Origin: Verrucomicrobiaceae bacterium
Lineage (GTDB): Bacteria > Verrucomicrobiota > Verrucomicrobiia > Verrucomicrobiales > Verrucomicrobiaceae
Direction: 5' to 3'
Assembly: GCA_027490195.1 (NCBI GenBank)
Contig: JAIXYN010000021.1
Coordinates: 62,001-126,000, forward strand
DNA: 64,000 bases
Shown: piece after piece, positions 7,502-15,176 of the stretch
Numbering within the stretch: position 1 is the first letter of the stretch
Layout: the number at the start of each line of letters is the position of its first letter
Translations under genes and position numbers: made by a program
The notes under the pieces: generated by a model
Told to the model about the DNA's origin: nothing
The model's database searches: none
Seen by the model: only the letters and a program-made list of their open reading frames with translations

Positions 7502-8689
7502 ATGTTTGGTGAACGCTGGGATCGTATTGTGGCTGAGCGCGGTGCGCAGGCAGCTGTGTATCTTGCTGATGGACGTGCTACCACGTTCCGCCAGCTGGAT
7601 GCCGAGGCGCGTGCCATGAAGCCTGCCGGTGATCACGTGCTGGCTCAGGGGGATGTGCCACAGATACTGCTGCAGTTGCTGAGCGGATTTTTGCACGGCG
7701 TACCGGTACAGATGGTGGAAAAGGACCGTGCCCGTCGCGTGCCCACCCGCCCGCCGCCTGCGGGTACGGCTTTGATCAAGCAGGCTGTCGGTGGTTCGGG
7801 AGTGCGCCGTTGCCAGTTTTTCACGTTCGATCAAATCGCTGCCGATGTGGACCGGCTGCATGAGGCGCTGGATCTTGGGGCGCGCGGCATAGGGGTGGCG
7901 GCAATTTCCTGCGCGCATTCTTTCGGTCTCACGATGACGGTGTTGCAAACCTTGCTCCACGGCGTGCCCACCTGCTTTGCACCGCAGCCGTTTGCGCAGC
8001 CGCTGATGGAAGCGATGAAACACCACGAGCGGGTGTATCTGCCGGGTGTCCCGGCTTTGTGGAAGGCCTGGCTGATGGGGGATGTCCGTTTCGACAACGT
8101 CAGTCTGGCGATCTCTGCCGGGTCCCCCCTCACGCTCGATCTGGAACGCATGGCACTGGAGCACCACGGACTCAAAATTCACAATCTCTACGGGACGAGC
8201 GAATGCGGCGCGGTCTCCTGGGATGAAACGCTCGATTTGCGTGAGGATGCGAGCGACATCGGCACCCTCCTGCCCGGCGTGCTGGCTCAAACCGATGCCG
8301 AGGGCAGGTTGGTCGTGTCCAGCAGCTCGGTGGGCCTGGGGTATGACGAAGAGCTGCCGCAGGAGAACTATGTTTCCGGGGTCTTCACCACCAGCGATCT
8401 GGTCGCGCAGCAGGGAAGCCGCCTGCTGTTTCAGCACTGTGCTGGCGCTGGAATCAACGTGGCGGGCCGCAAGCTCAGCCCCGCAGAGATTGCTGAAAAA
8501 ATCATGCGGGCATCCAAGCTGGAAAAGGTGAAAATTTATGGCACCCGGAGTCGCGATCCCGAGCGCTGTCAGGACATCGTGGCGGAGATAGGCCTGCCGC
8601 AGGCGGAGATCGATCCCGCGTTCAAAATAACGGCATGTTCACTGCTCGCGCCTTGGGAAGTCCCGCGTAAATGGATTGGCAGACTATGA
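7502..8689 (+). CDS. AMP-dependent acyl/aryl ligase-like protein, atypical
   Basis: The protein has about 395 residues, short for the ANL superfamily (450-550). The start at 7502 is preferred because AAGGA sits at 7491-7495; an upstream ATG at 7472 lacks this. Recognisable ANL cores, numbered from 7502: NLYGTSECGAVS near 228-239 (A5), VFTTSDL near 294-300 (A7), and GAGINVAGRKLSPAEIAEKI (A8 hinge). The serine/glycine-rich P-loop (A3) is degenerate (GTALIKQAVGGSG), and the C-terminal catalytic-lysine motif reads PRKWIGRL, with arginine where lysine is usual. In aryl-polyene clusters an ANL ligase loads the aromatic starter; that role is inferred from context. The stop overlaps the methyltransferase start (ATGA). 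Confidence 0.8.
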   Translation: MFGERWDRIVAERGAQAAVYLADGRATTFRQLDAEARAMKPAGDHVLAQGDVPQILLQLLSGFLHGVPVQMVEKDRARRVPTRPPPAGTALIKQAVGGSGVRRCQFFTFDQIAADVDRLHEALDLGARGIGVAAISCAHSFGLTMTVLQTLLHGVPTCFAPQPFAQPLMEAMKHHERVYLPGVPALWKAWLMGDVRFDNVSLAISAGSPLTLDLERMALEHHGLKIHNLYGTSECGAVSWDETLDLREDASDIGTLLPGVLAQTDAEGRLVVSSSSVGLGYDEELPQENYVSGVFTTSDLVAQQGSRLLFQHCAGAGINVAGRKLSPAEIAEKIMRASKLEKVKIYGTRSRDPERCQDIVAEIGLPQAEIDPAFKITACSLLAPWEVPRKWIGRL

Positions 8690-9351
8690 ACACTCGCTTG
8701 CCTTCCAGCTCTCTGAGGCGCATCACCCGGCTGTGCACTAGGCGCCATGAGCACTTCTACTCGGTGGTGAAGCTGCGTTCCGATCCAGTTTATGCCGCTG
8801 TGACCAAGGAATTGCAGGACTCCCCGCTGCCCGTGCTCGACATCGGCTGTGGCATCGGCCTGCTGGCATTTTATCTGCGTGAGTCAGGCTTTGCACCAGA
8901 CATCGCCGGGTTTGACTACGATGCGGAAAAAATCACCTGTGCACAAAGCATGGCCTCGCCCAGCGGCTTCGAAGGGCTCAGCTTCACGACTGGGGACGCA
9001 CGTACAGGACTCCCGGAATGCAGCGGTCATGTGGTGATCCTGGACATCCTGCAGTTTTTCACACGGGAGCAGCAGGAGGCGCTGCTGAGAGCGGCGGCAT
9101 CTCGTGTGTCGCCGGGGGGAAAGCTGATCATTCGGACCTGCCTGCAGAACAACTCTCTGCGCTTTCGCATTACCGTGGCGGGAGACTGGCTGGCCAAGAT
9201 GACGTTTTGGATGAAGGACGCGCCGGTGTGCTACCCGGACCGCGCTCTGTTCGAGTCCGTGCTGAGCTCAGCTGGGCTGCGGGTACGGGTGCAGCCGCTA
9301 TGGGGAGGCACGCCGTTCAACAACCATCTCGTCGTCGCTGAACGCGAGTGA
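8686..9351 (+). CDS. SAM-dependent class I methyltransferase
   Basis: A protein of 221 residues with a clear motif I, PVLDIGCGIGLLAFYLRE, acidic residue at the end of strand 2 (GFDYDAEKI), HVVILDILQFF as motif IV and SPGGKLIIRTC as post-IV. The start at ATG 8686 overlaps the ligase stop in an ATGA arrangement, so it is probably translated by coupling; a GTG/ATG reading from 8671 is less likely. In aryl-polyene gene sets a methyltransferase of this size modifies the aromatic head group, which fits the neighbours but is inference. The 3' end overlaps the convergent deacetylase by 54 bp. Confidence 0.87.
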   Translation: MNTRLPSSSLRRITRLCTRRHEHFYSVVKLRSDPVYAAVTKELQDSPLPVLDIGCGIGLLAFYLRESGFAPDIAGFDYDAEKITCAQSMASPSGFEGLSFTTGDARTGLPECSGHVVILDILQFFTREQQEALLRAAASRVSPGGKLIIRTCLQNNSLRFRITVAGDWLAKMTFWMKDAPVCYPDRALFESVLSSAGLRVRVQPLWGGTPFNNHLVVAERE

Positions 9352-10122
9352 GGCCGGTGGTTCGCATTCAAAGCGGTTTGCCGTCAGAAGGGCGGCCACG
9401 GTCTGAGCTACTTCAACGGCCACAGGGGTGCCTTCGTGGATCAGCACGATCGCGCCCGGCTTCAGCCGCTGGGCGATGCGCCGCGTGATGGTGGGCACGT
9501 CTGTCAGCACGCCGTCAAATCCCCGCGCACTCCACAGCATCATCCGCAGACCCAGGGCCTGGGCGATCAGAGCGGTGAAGAGGTTGTGATGGCCCGCAGG
9601 AGGGCGGAAAAAACGCGGTGGATGATTGGGGCAGAGGGCGGCCAGCGTCTCCTGGCAGTCGGCGATCTCGCGCCATAACCGCGTTGGGTGCAGTATCCAA
9701 AAAGTGCCAGCAGGATGCGTCTGCGTGTGGTTGCCGATTTCGTGGCCGCGCGCGATGATTTCGCGCACCAGATGCGGATGCTGTGAGGCACGCTCACCGA
9801 CCAGAAAGAAGAGAGCTTTGATGTGATGACGGTCAAGAATATCGAGAATCGCCGGGGTGTGCTCGGGGTGCGGACCGTCATCGATGGTGAACAGCACCTG
9901 GTTGCAAGCCTGCGGCAGTTGTTTGATCATGCGACCGAACAGGGCACAGCGCGGCATCAGCGTACCGATCATCATGGTGGTCAGGACGGTGCAAAACAGC
10001 AGTGCAGCGGTCAGCTGCTGCCCGCTCCCTAGCAGCCAAAGCACCACTGGCACGGGTGCGAGGGCCAGGGCGAAGCGAAAGTACGCGCGGCGCAGGGCGC
10101 ATGCACGAATGCCCGCATTCAT
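9298..10122 (-). CDS. Polysaccharide deacetylase (NodB homology domain), membrane-anchored
   Basis: A 274-residue protein. Two hydrophobic segments (about 15-33 and 37-55) precede a NodB domain with the metal motifs TIDDGP (79-84), NHTQTHP (H132 and H136), RFFRPPAGHHN and a late IVLIHEG. The family removes acetyl groups from N- or O-acetyl sugars with a divalent metal. The first motif has the second aspartate of TFDDGP-type sites. It is the second gene of a two-gene unit: its ATG overlaps the stop of the acyltransferase (10119-10122). Deacetylases of this type occur in some pigment and lipid clusters; substrate here unknown. The 54-bp tail overlap with the methyltransferase is real by reading frame. 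Confidence 0.88.
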   Translation of the reverse strand: MNAGIRACALRRAYFRFALALAPVPVVLWLLGSGQQLTAALLFCTVLTTMMIGTLMPRCALFGRMIKQLPQACNQVLFTIDDGPHPEHTPAILDILDRHHIKALFFLVGERASQHPHLVREIIARGHEIGNHTQTHPAGTFWILHPTRLWREIADCQETLAALCPNHPPRFFRPPAGHHNLFTALIAQALGLRMMLWSARGFDGVLTDVPTITRRIAQRLKPGAIVLIHEGTPVAVEVAQTVAALLTANRFECEPPASLAFSDDEMVVERRASP

Positions 10123-11054
10123 GCGGGATCGCGGGTAACGAGCGGTTCAAAGACAAACCATTGGTCCCAGTGCTGCAAAAGAAAACCATGCAAGACGTGG
10201 AGCCAAGCTGCGCTGATCTCGGCGGCCTTGTGCTTACGCCCGCCCTCGAAGAAGGGTCTGCCGATCTCGATGCGGTAGGCGAGCCGGCCCCTCCGGCTGA
10301 GAAACACTGGGTAGCACGGCACGCCGGTCACCTCCGCGAGCACCAGCGGCCCGCGCGGGATTTTATAAGTCACGCCATCAATACTGGCCTGAGTAGGGGT
10401 CACCTCACCCAGAACACGGTCGCCCTGTACGCAGACGACTTCGCCTGCGAGAAGCAGGCGGCACAGCTCCATGCCGAGATGGCCGCCGGGTTCGTTGTAA
10501 TGAACGTGCAGATTTGGCTCGCGGCTCTCTTCGTCAGACAGCTCCTTCGTGCGCAGCTTTTTCAGCGAATCCGAGGCCTCTGGCATGCGGACGGTATGGA
10601 CGGGCCGGGTGAATTTGCGCGCGAAGAGACTGGCTCCGATGTCATAGTTGCCGGAATGCACGGTGAAGATCAGCGCGCCCCCTGGGTGTTTTTCCAGATG
10701 CTCGAGGGCACCATCGTCAATGATCTCCCAGTCGATCTTGCGTTGAAAATGCAGATACCAGAGCCGGTCGAGATAGGTCAGCGAAAACTGGAGGAAGACC
10801 TGAAATCCTGCCAGGCAGCTGGAGCCTTTGCCGGGAATGAGGGCACTGAGATTGGCACGGATGGCCTCACGCGGCTCTACCGCCAGGATATAAGCGACGG
10901 CGGTGATGGGATAGGCGAACAGCGTGAAGACCGGCGCGGGCACCCAGCGCATGAGAGACAAAAGCGCCTCCGTCCAGAATGCATCATGCAGACCCATGCG
11001 CGGCGGAGTGGGCGGCGCGTTCGGCTCGTGGGTTGCAGAATCAGCAGACGGCAT
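10119..11054 (-). CDS. LpxL/HtrB-like lysophospholipid-type acyltransferase
   Basis: A 311-residue protein of the LpxL/HtrB (lauroyl/myristoyl transferase) family. The catalytic HX4D motif is HSGNYD (H133-D138), followed by VCVQGDRV and GVPCYPVFL. An N-terminal hydrophobic region around 40-57 probably docks it to the inner membrane. In lipid A synthesis such enzymes transfer acyl chains from ACP; in aryl-polyene and flexirubin clusters relatives attach the polyene to a lipid or glycerol. The position in this island suggests the second role, but lipid A acylation is not excluded. It starts at ATG 11054, has no obvious Shine-Dalgarno, and is coupled to the deacetylase. Confidence 0.85.
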   Translation of the reverse strand: MPSADSATHEPNAPPTPPRMGLHDAFWTEALLSLMRWVPAPVFTLFAYPITAVAYILAVEPREAIRANLSALIPGKGSSCLAGFQVFLQFSLTYLDRLWYLHFQRKIDWEIIDDGALEHLEKHPGGALIFTVHSGNYDIGASLFARKFTRPVHTVRMPEASDSLKKLRTKELSDEESREPNLHVHYNEPGGHLGMELCRLLLAGEVVCVQGDRVLGEVTPTQASIDGVTYKIPRGPLVLAEVTGVPCYPVFLSRRGRLAYRIEIGRPFFEGGRKHKAAEISAAWLHVLHGFLLQHWDQWFVFEPLVTRDPA

Positions 11055-11143
11055 TATTTAAAGGCGTAGCATGGATGGAATGAGACGTTCTGTTTCGACT
11101 GTCACACTGCTTCCGACAACCGACTTTTTCACCACTTGCATGC

Positions 11144-12703
11144 ATGACCTCAACTAACACAGAGTACGATGTGGTCATCATGGGCGGAGCATTTTCCGGC
11201 GCATCGGCGGGGATGATGCTCAAACGCGAGCATCCGGAGATGCGCATTTTGATCGTGGAGCGCACGGGGCAGTTTGACCGCAAAGTGGGGGAAAGTACTT
11301 CCGAAGTGGCGGGTTGCTTCCTCACCCGCGTCCTGCATCAGGGGCATCATCTGAGTGCGCATCACTATCAAAAGCACGGTCTGCGCATGTGGTCTTGTAA
11401 GACTCCGAACGATGATGTGGGGGATCTCACCGAAATCGGGCCCCGCTACCAGTCACGGCTGCCCACATTCCAGCTTGATCGCGCCATCCTTGACGAACAC
11501 CTGCTCAAGGAGGCCTGTGATTTCGGCTGCGAGCTGCTGCGTCCGGCCACGATCAAAAACATCACGCTCTCGGAAGACGAGGCGGCGCACACGCTGGAAA
11601 TCATGCCGCAGGAAGGGCAGACGCGCACGGTGACCACGCGCTGGCTGATCGACGCCTCCGGCAAGGCTGCCGTGCTGTCGAAGAAACTCGGGCTGCACTC
11701 CTCCATGGAGAGCGAGCACCCCACCTCGTCCATCTGGTGCCGCTTCCGCAATGTGAACGGGCTCGACAGCTACAAGAGCCGCAAGATGCACCCGAAGCTC
11801 ATGGAAAAGGGGAGCGGACTCCGCACCACGGCCACGAATCATCTCATGGGGCACGGCTGGTGGTGCTGGATCATCCCGCTTTCCGATGGCAGCTACAGTG
11901 CCGGCGTCACCTGGGATCGGCGGTTTTTCACCCTGCCTGAGGGGCCGTCTCTCATCGCCCGGCTGCAGGCTCATTTGATGACGCATCCGATTGGCCGACT
12001 CATGTTTGAAAACGCCGTGCCGGATGCCGACGACACCTACTATTACAAAAACCTCGCGTATCGTTCTGAGCGCATCGCTGGCAACCGCTGGGTCATGGTC
12101 GGTGACGCGGCCGGGTTCATGGACCCCTTGTACAGCCATGGTCTCGACTACTGTGGCCACACGGTGTCTGCGGCGGTCGATATGGTGGAAAGGAACCTGG
12201 CAGGTGAAAACACCCAGAAGATCACCGACTACCTTAACATGGCCTACCCGCGCAGTTACCGCCTGTGGTTCAACGCGCTGTACAAGGACAAATACTCTTA
12301 CTTGGGCGACGCGGAGCTGATCAACGCGACGTTTCTGCTGGACCTCTCCGCGTATTTCCTTGGCCCGGTGCGGGGGGTGTATGATTCGCCGGAGACCGAA
12401 TGGAAACAGATGCCGTACGAAGGGAAAGCGGGTGCTTTTTTTGGCGGATTCATGGCTTTCTACAACCGCCGCTTCGTCCATCTCGGGCAGGAGCGCCGGC
12501 GCAAAGGCATCTACGGACGCGCTAACAACGGGCATGTCTGGATGCCGTTCATGAGCCTGTCGCCTGACCCCACCGCCGCACGCTTGCTGTGGGCGGGGAT
12601 CAAGGTCTGGATCAAGGCGGAGATCACCACCTGGCTGGCCCCGACTCCTGCGACCGAACCGGTGATGATGGCGGATAAAAAGCCGGAGCCTGCGGAGGCG
12701 TGA
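11144..12703 (+). CDS. Flavin-dependent halogenase (tryptophan-halogenase superfamily)
   Basis: A 519-residue FAD enzyme. Dinucleotide motif DVVIMGGAFSGASAG at 9-23; GES after the first helix (RKVGESTSE, 46-54); YQKHG with K77 near the position of the catalytic lysine of PrnA/RebH; WCWIIP at 240-245, which fits the halogenase WxWxIP signature; and VGDAAGFMDPLYSHGLD as the second FAD motif. Family members use FADH2, oxygen and halide to halogenate electron-rich aromatic or polyene acceptors, and need a separate flavin reductase, which is not present here. A related halogenase acts in xanthomonadin pigment clusters. This is divergent from the acyltransferase, with 89 bp between. An oxygenase with no halide use is the main alternative. 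Confidence 0.86.
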   Translation: MTSTNTEYDVVIMGGAFSGASAGMMLKREHPEMRILIVERTGQFDRKVGESTSEVAGCFLTRVLHQGHHLSAHHYQKHGLRMWSCKTPNDDVGDLTEIGPRYQSRLPTFQLDRAILDEHLLKEACDFGCELLRPATIKNITLSEDEAAHTLEIMPQEGQTRTVTTRWLIDASGKAAVLSKKLGLHSSMESEHPTSSIWCRFRNVNGLDSYKSRKMHPKLMEKGSGLRTTATNHLMGHGWWCWIIPLSDGSYSAGVTWDRRFFTLPEGPSLIARLQAHLMTHPIGRLMFENAVPDADDTYYYKNLAYRSERIAGNRWVMVGDAAGFMDPLYSHGLDYCGHTVSAAVDMVERNLAGENTQKITDYLNMAYPRSYRLWFNALYKDKYSYLGDAELINATFLLDLSAYFLGPVRGVYDSPETEWKQMPYEGKAGAFFGGFMAFYNRRFVHLGQERRRKGIYGRANNGHVWMPFMSLSPDPTAARLLWAGIKVWIKAEITTWLAPTPATEPVMMADKKPEPAEA

Positions 12704-12749
12704 GGTGCTGCTGAAAGGAGCGTGGATCGAAGCAGAATCGGTGGCAGAA

Positions 12750-14117
12750 TCAGTCCTCTGGCTCAACCGGGACGGTCTGGGCTCCAGGCGGCGTGGGCGT
12801 ATTACTGATCGACACTCCATTGGAGGTTTTGTCAGCACCGGGATCGAGGGCTATCTCGACGGCAGCCTCGTTCACCACATCGGTAAAAAGCTGCGCGAGC
12901 GCTTTGGCGTCATTGGAAAGCACTGCGCCTAGGTAGCGCTCCGCCTGGCTCTCGGTATTCAGGAAGCCGTCGCCCATGTTGAGGTTGATGTTGGAGTTGG
13001 GCGAGGGCTTGATGCCTTTCGCCTGCATGGCGAGCTGCATGGCTTCGACAAACTGTTTACCCGCTTCCGGTTGGGTCATCAAATCCTGCATCAAAGGCTT
13101 CAATCTGGCAGTCAGCGCTGGGTCCTGGGCCAGCTCGCGCAGACTTTTGCCAGGATGAGCCACGCGGTAGTCATCCACCAAGGAGCGAGCATTCCGCTGG
13201 CGGTCCGAATCACCCCCGAAAAGCAGTTTGAACATTTCCTCATCGCCGACCCCGGAGGCATTGGATTTGGGAGCTGTCTTTGACTCACTTCGTTTCACCA
13301 CCTGTGGCGGGCTTGCAGGCGGAGGCTTGCTCTCTGGCCGATGGAGAGCAAACGGCAGCGATACTGCTGCGAGGGTGCTGGTGATCAGAATGGCTTTGCT
13401 GGCAGTGGTCATGGTTAGCAGGGTTGTGGTAGCAGAGAGGGAGACAGCCGGTGTGATCGATGCCGAGGTGCCGATGCCGGCGAGGGACAGCTTTCCCAAC
13501 GAGGCCTGCACGGCGACGGGCATGGCATGCGCCGATTGGGAGGCGAAAAAGGCCGGGAGACTGACGCCTGCGATCAGGCCACGGGCCCCCAAGGCCTCGC
13601 GCAGGGCCTGAACGCCGCGCTCGATGGCCCGTGAGACCGTGCCTTGATTTCTGCCGAGGTGGCGCGCGACTTCCGCCTGAGTGCGGCCTTCGAGAAAGTA
13701 GAGCACGAGCACCTCTCGCAGGTCATTGGGAAGTTCATTGAACGCGTCATCGACATGCGGCTCGATGTCTGACCACGTGGCTTCGCGATCGGTGTGCCAC
13801 GTTTCGGCCATGGACTCCTCGAAGCGCCGCCGGGTGCTCTCCCGGCGCACGACATCACACGCCCGGTTCCAGGCCACGCGGTGCAGCCACGCCGCGACAG
13901 ATTGGGTGATGCCTCCTGCTTTCCGCGCTAGCTCCAGAAAGGTCTCCTGGGCCACATCCTGTGCAGCTGCCGCATCGCGAGTCACGCGCAGCGCCGTGGC
14001 ATGCACCATCGCCCCATGAGCCTGCACCAGCTCACGGAAAGCGTGGGCATCGCCGCTGGCGGCGTAGCGCTCTAGGTGCTGGAGATCGGACGGCATTGCT
14101 TTGAAGGAAAGTCGCAC
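12750..14117 (-). CDS. ECF sigma factor with membrane-spanning C-terminal extension
   Basis: A 455-residue protein. Residues about 10-185 are an ECF sigma-70 factor: region 2 (LRVTRDAAAAQDVAQETFLELARKAG, WLHRVAWNRACDVVRRE) and region 4 (LPNDLREVLVLYFLEGRTQAEVARHLG, QGTVSRAIERGV). A small-residue-rich segment and one likely membrane helix (KAILITSTLAAVSLPFAL, about 243-260) are followed by a 190-residue soluble tail of unknown fold. The tail would be outside the cytoplasm and could act as a built-in sensor or anti-sigma. The start may be ATG 14117 or MPSDLQ at 14096. Convergent with the halogenase gene (46-bp gap). Confidence 0.88.
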   Translation of the reverse strand: MRLSFKAMPSDLQHLERYAASGDAHAFRELVQAHGAMVHATALRVTRDAAAAQDVAQETFLELARKAGGITQSVAAWLHRVAWNRACDVVRRESTRRRFEESMAETWHTDREATWSDIEPHVDDAFNELPNDLREVLVLYFLEGRTQAEVARHLGRNQGTVSRAIERGVQALREALGARGLIAGVSLPAFFASQSAHAMPVAVQASLGKLSLAGIGTSASITPAVSLSATTTLLTMTTASKAILITSTLAAVSLPFALHRPESKPPPASPPQVVKRSESKTAPKSNASGVGDEEMFKLLFGGDSDRQRNARSLVDDYRVAHPGKSLRELAQDPALTARLKPLMQDLMTQPEAGKQFVEAMQLAMQAKGIKPSPNSNINLNMGDGFLNTESQAERYLGAVLSNDAKALAQLFTDVVNEAAVEIALDPGADKTSNGVSISNTPTPPGAQTVPVEPED

Positions 14118-14241
14118 GAGATGCGGACATTATGCACGCGATGATCAAAAAACTACCTGCACGGCACAGTTCGCCATGATCGCTGCACCTATGGAGGCGT
14201 GAGACCAGTGTTTCCAAAACGAGCGCAAGTTCTACCAATGC

Positions 14242-14997
14242 TCACTCCGCGACAAAAAACATCCCAGCGAAGGTGTTCGGGGTGAATTTGGCGTCTGGCT
14301 TCGGATCGATGAGCATGTTGGAGATGTCGCCGTCGAGATACAGGGCGTCCTCACAGCCGAGGTGCTGGAAGAAGCGGGTGAACTGGTGAAACGTCACACG
14401 GCCTTTCACGGCATCGTCGCGGTCGCTCATGGCAAAGATGATCTGCCCGTCCTTTTTGCGCACGCCCACGGCATTGCGCAGGCGTTTGTTGGGCGAGTTC
14501 TCCCGGAAGGCGGGATGGATCACGCCCTGGCGCAGCATCAGCGGGCCGGACTGCGTGGCGAGGCGCGGCTTGAGGCCGCTTTTGGCAAATTCCGCCGCTT
14601 CCATCACGCCGGGGCCGGTTTGGTCGTCGAGGTAGAAGATACCGTTGGGTTTGAGGAAGAAGTTGCCTTCACCCGGCTGCAGATTCAGCGGCACGAGTTC
14701 TTTGCCGGCGCAGATCGTCAGCCCACAAGGTTTCGGGCCGCGTTCGTAGATGCCTGCGTTGGTGGCGAAGATGATCCGCTTGTTGCGCGCGGCCAGTTGG
14801 CGGCGCAGGCCGTTGAAATCTCCCAGTGGCTGGCCGTTGTCGCCCAGCCAGGCGAGTTGAAGGCGCGACCAGTCAGCTTTGTCCACACGGTACAGGTGGT
14901 AGCGCCCGCCTTCGTAATCCATCGTTTCCGCGCCATGCAGGTGCGAGGTGAGGGTGGCACAGCCGAAAAGGGTGAGGAGCCAGCGGGGGAGGTGCAT
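14242..14997 (-). CDS. Phosphodiester glycosidase-like (NAGPA/DUF2233) secreted protein
   Basis: A protein of 251 residues when started at ATG 14997, which gives the signal peptide MHLPRWLLTLFGCATLTSHLHG. Domain markers: NAGIYERGPKPCGL, NFFLKPNGIFYLDD, SGPLMLRQGVIHPAF, and DALYLDGDISNML, the LDG motif of the family. Members remove GlcNAc from phosphodiester-linked sugars (the mammalian uncovering enzyme) and are related to bacterial exopolysaccharide proteins. A longer in-frame start at 15063 sits inside the palindrome at 15052-15138 and is less likely. A second member is at 37513-38292. Substrate unknown. Confidence 0.8.
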   Translation of the reverse strand: MHLPRWLLTLFGCATLTSHLHGAETMDYEGGRYHLYRVDKADWSRLQLAWLGDNGQPLGDFNGLRRQLAARNKRIIFATNAGIYERGPKPCGLTICAGKELVPLNLQPGEGNFFLKPNGIFYLDDQTGPGVMEAAEFAKSGLKPRLATQSGPLMLRQGVIHPAFRENSPNKRLRNAVGVRKKDGQIIFAMSDRDDAVKGRVTFHQFTRFFQHLGCEDALYLDGDISNMLIDPKPDAKFTPNTFAGMFFVAE

Positions 14998-15051
14998 GCG
15001 ACAGGATGCTGAATTCAGGCCATCCAACAACCGGGGATGGAGGGGATTTAA

Positions 15052-15138
15052 AAAAGTACTCATGAGCTTCAGTTCATTCTGGAATGCGCGTTTGCTCCTC
15101 CCGGAATCCAGAATGAGCTAAAGCTCATGAGTACTTTT
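15052..15138. repeat. Long interrupted palindrome (18 + 10 bp stems)
   Basis: AAAAGTACTCATGAGCTT at 15052-15069 is perfectly complementary to 15121-15138. Inside it, TCATTCTGGA (15074-15083) pairs with 15107-15116, separated from the outer stem by a 4 x 4 internal loop; the terminal loop is about 23 nt. Transcribed in either direction it would fold into a strong hairpin with an A/T-rich base, so it could end transcription of both flanking operons. It lies immediately upstream of aroC and of the divergent glycosidase, so a regulatory role or a small mobile element is equally possible. Confidence 0.8.
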
Positions 15139-15176
15139 CTTGAACCCTGAACGGAATGCCCCATGATGACCTTCAC

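Noticed and set aside
7448-8437. A 329-codon minus-strand frame opposite the acyl ligase.
   Set aside because: No domain features, starts inside the ligase and covers its conserved ANL motifs in antisense.
11453-12838. A 461-codon open frame on the minus strand across the halogenase gene.
   Set aside because: It is exactly antisense to a gene with strong FAD and halogenase motifs; its own translation is His/Arg/Val-rich with no recognisable domain.
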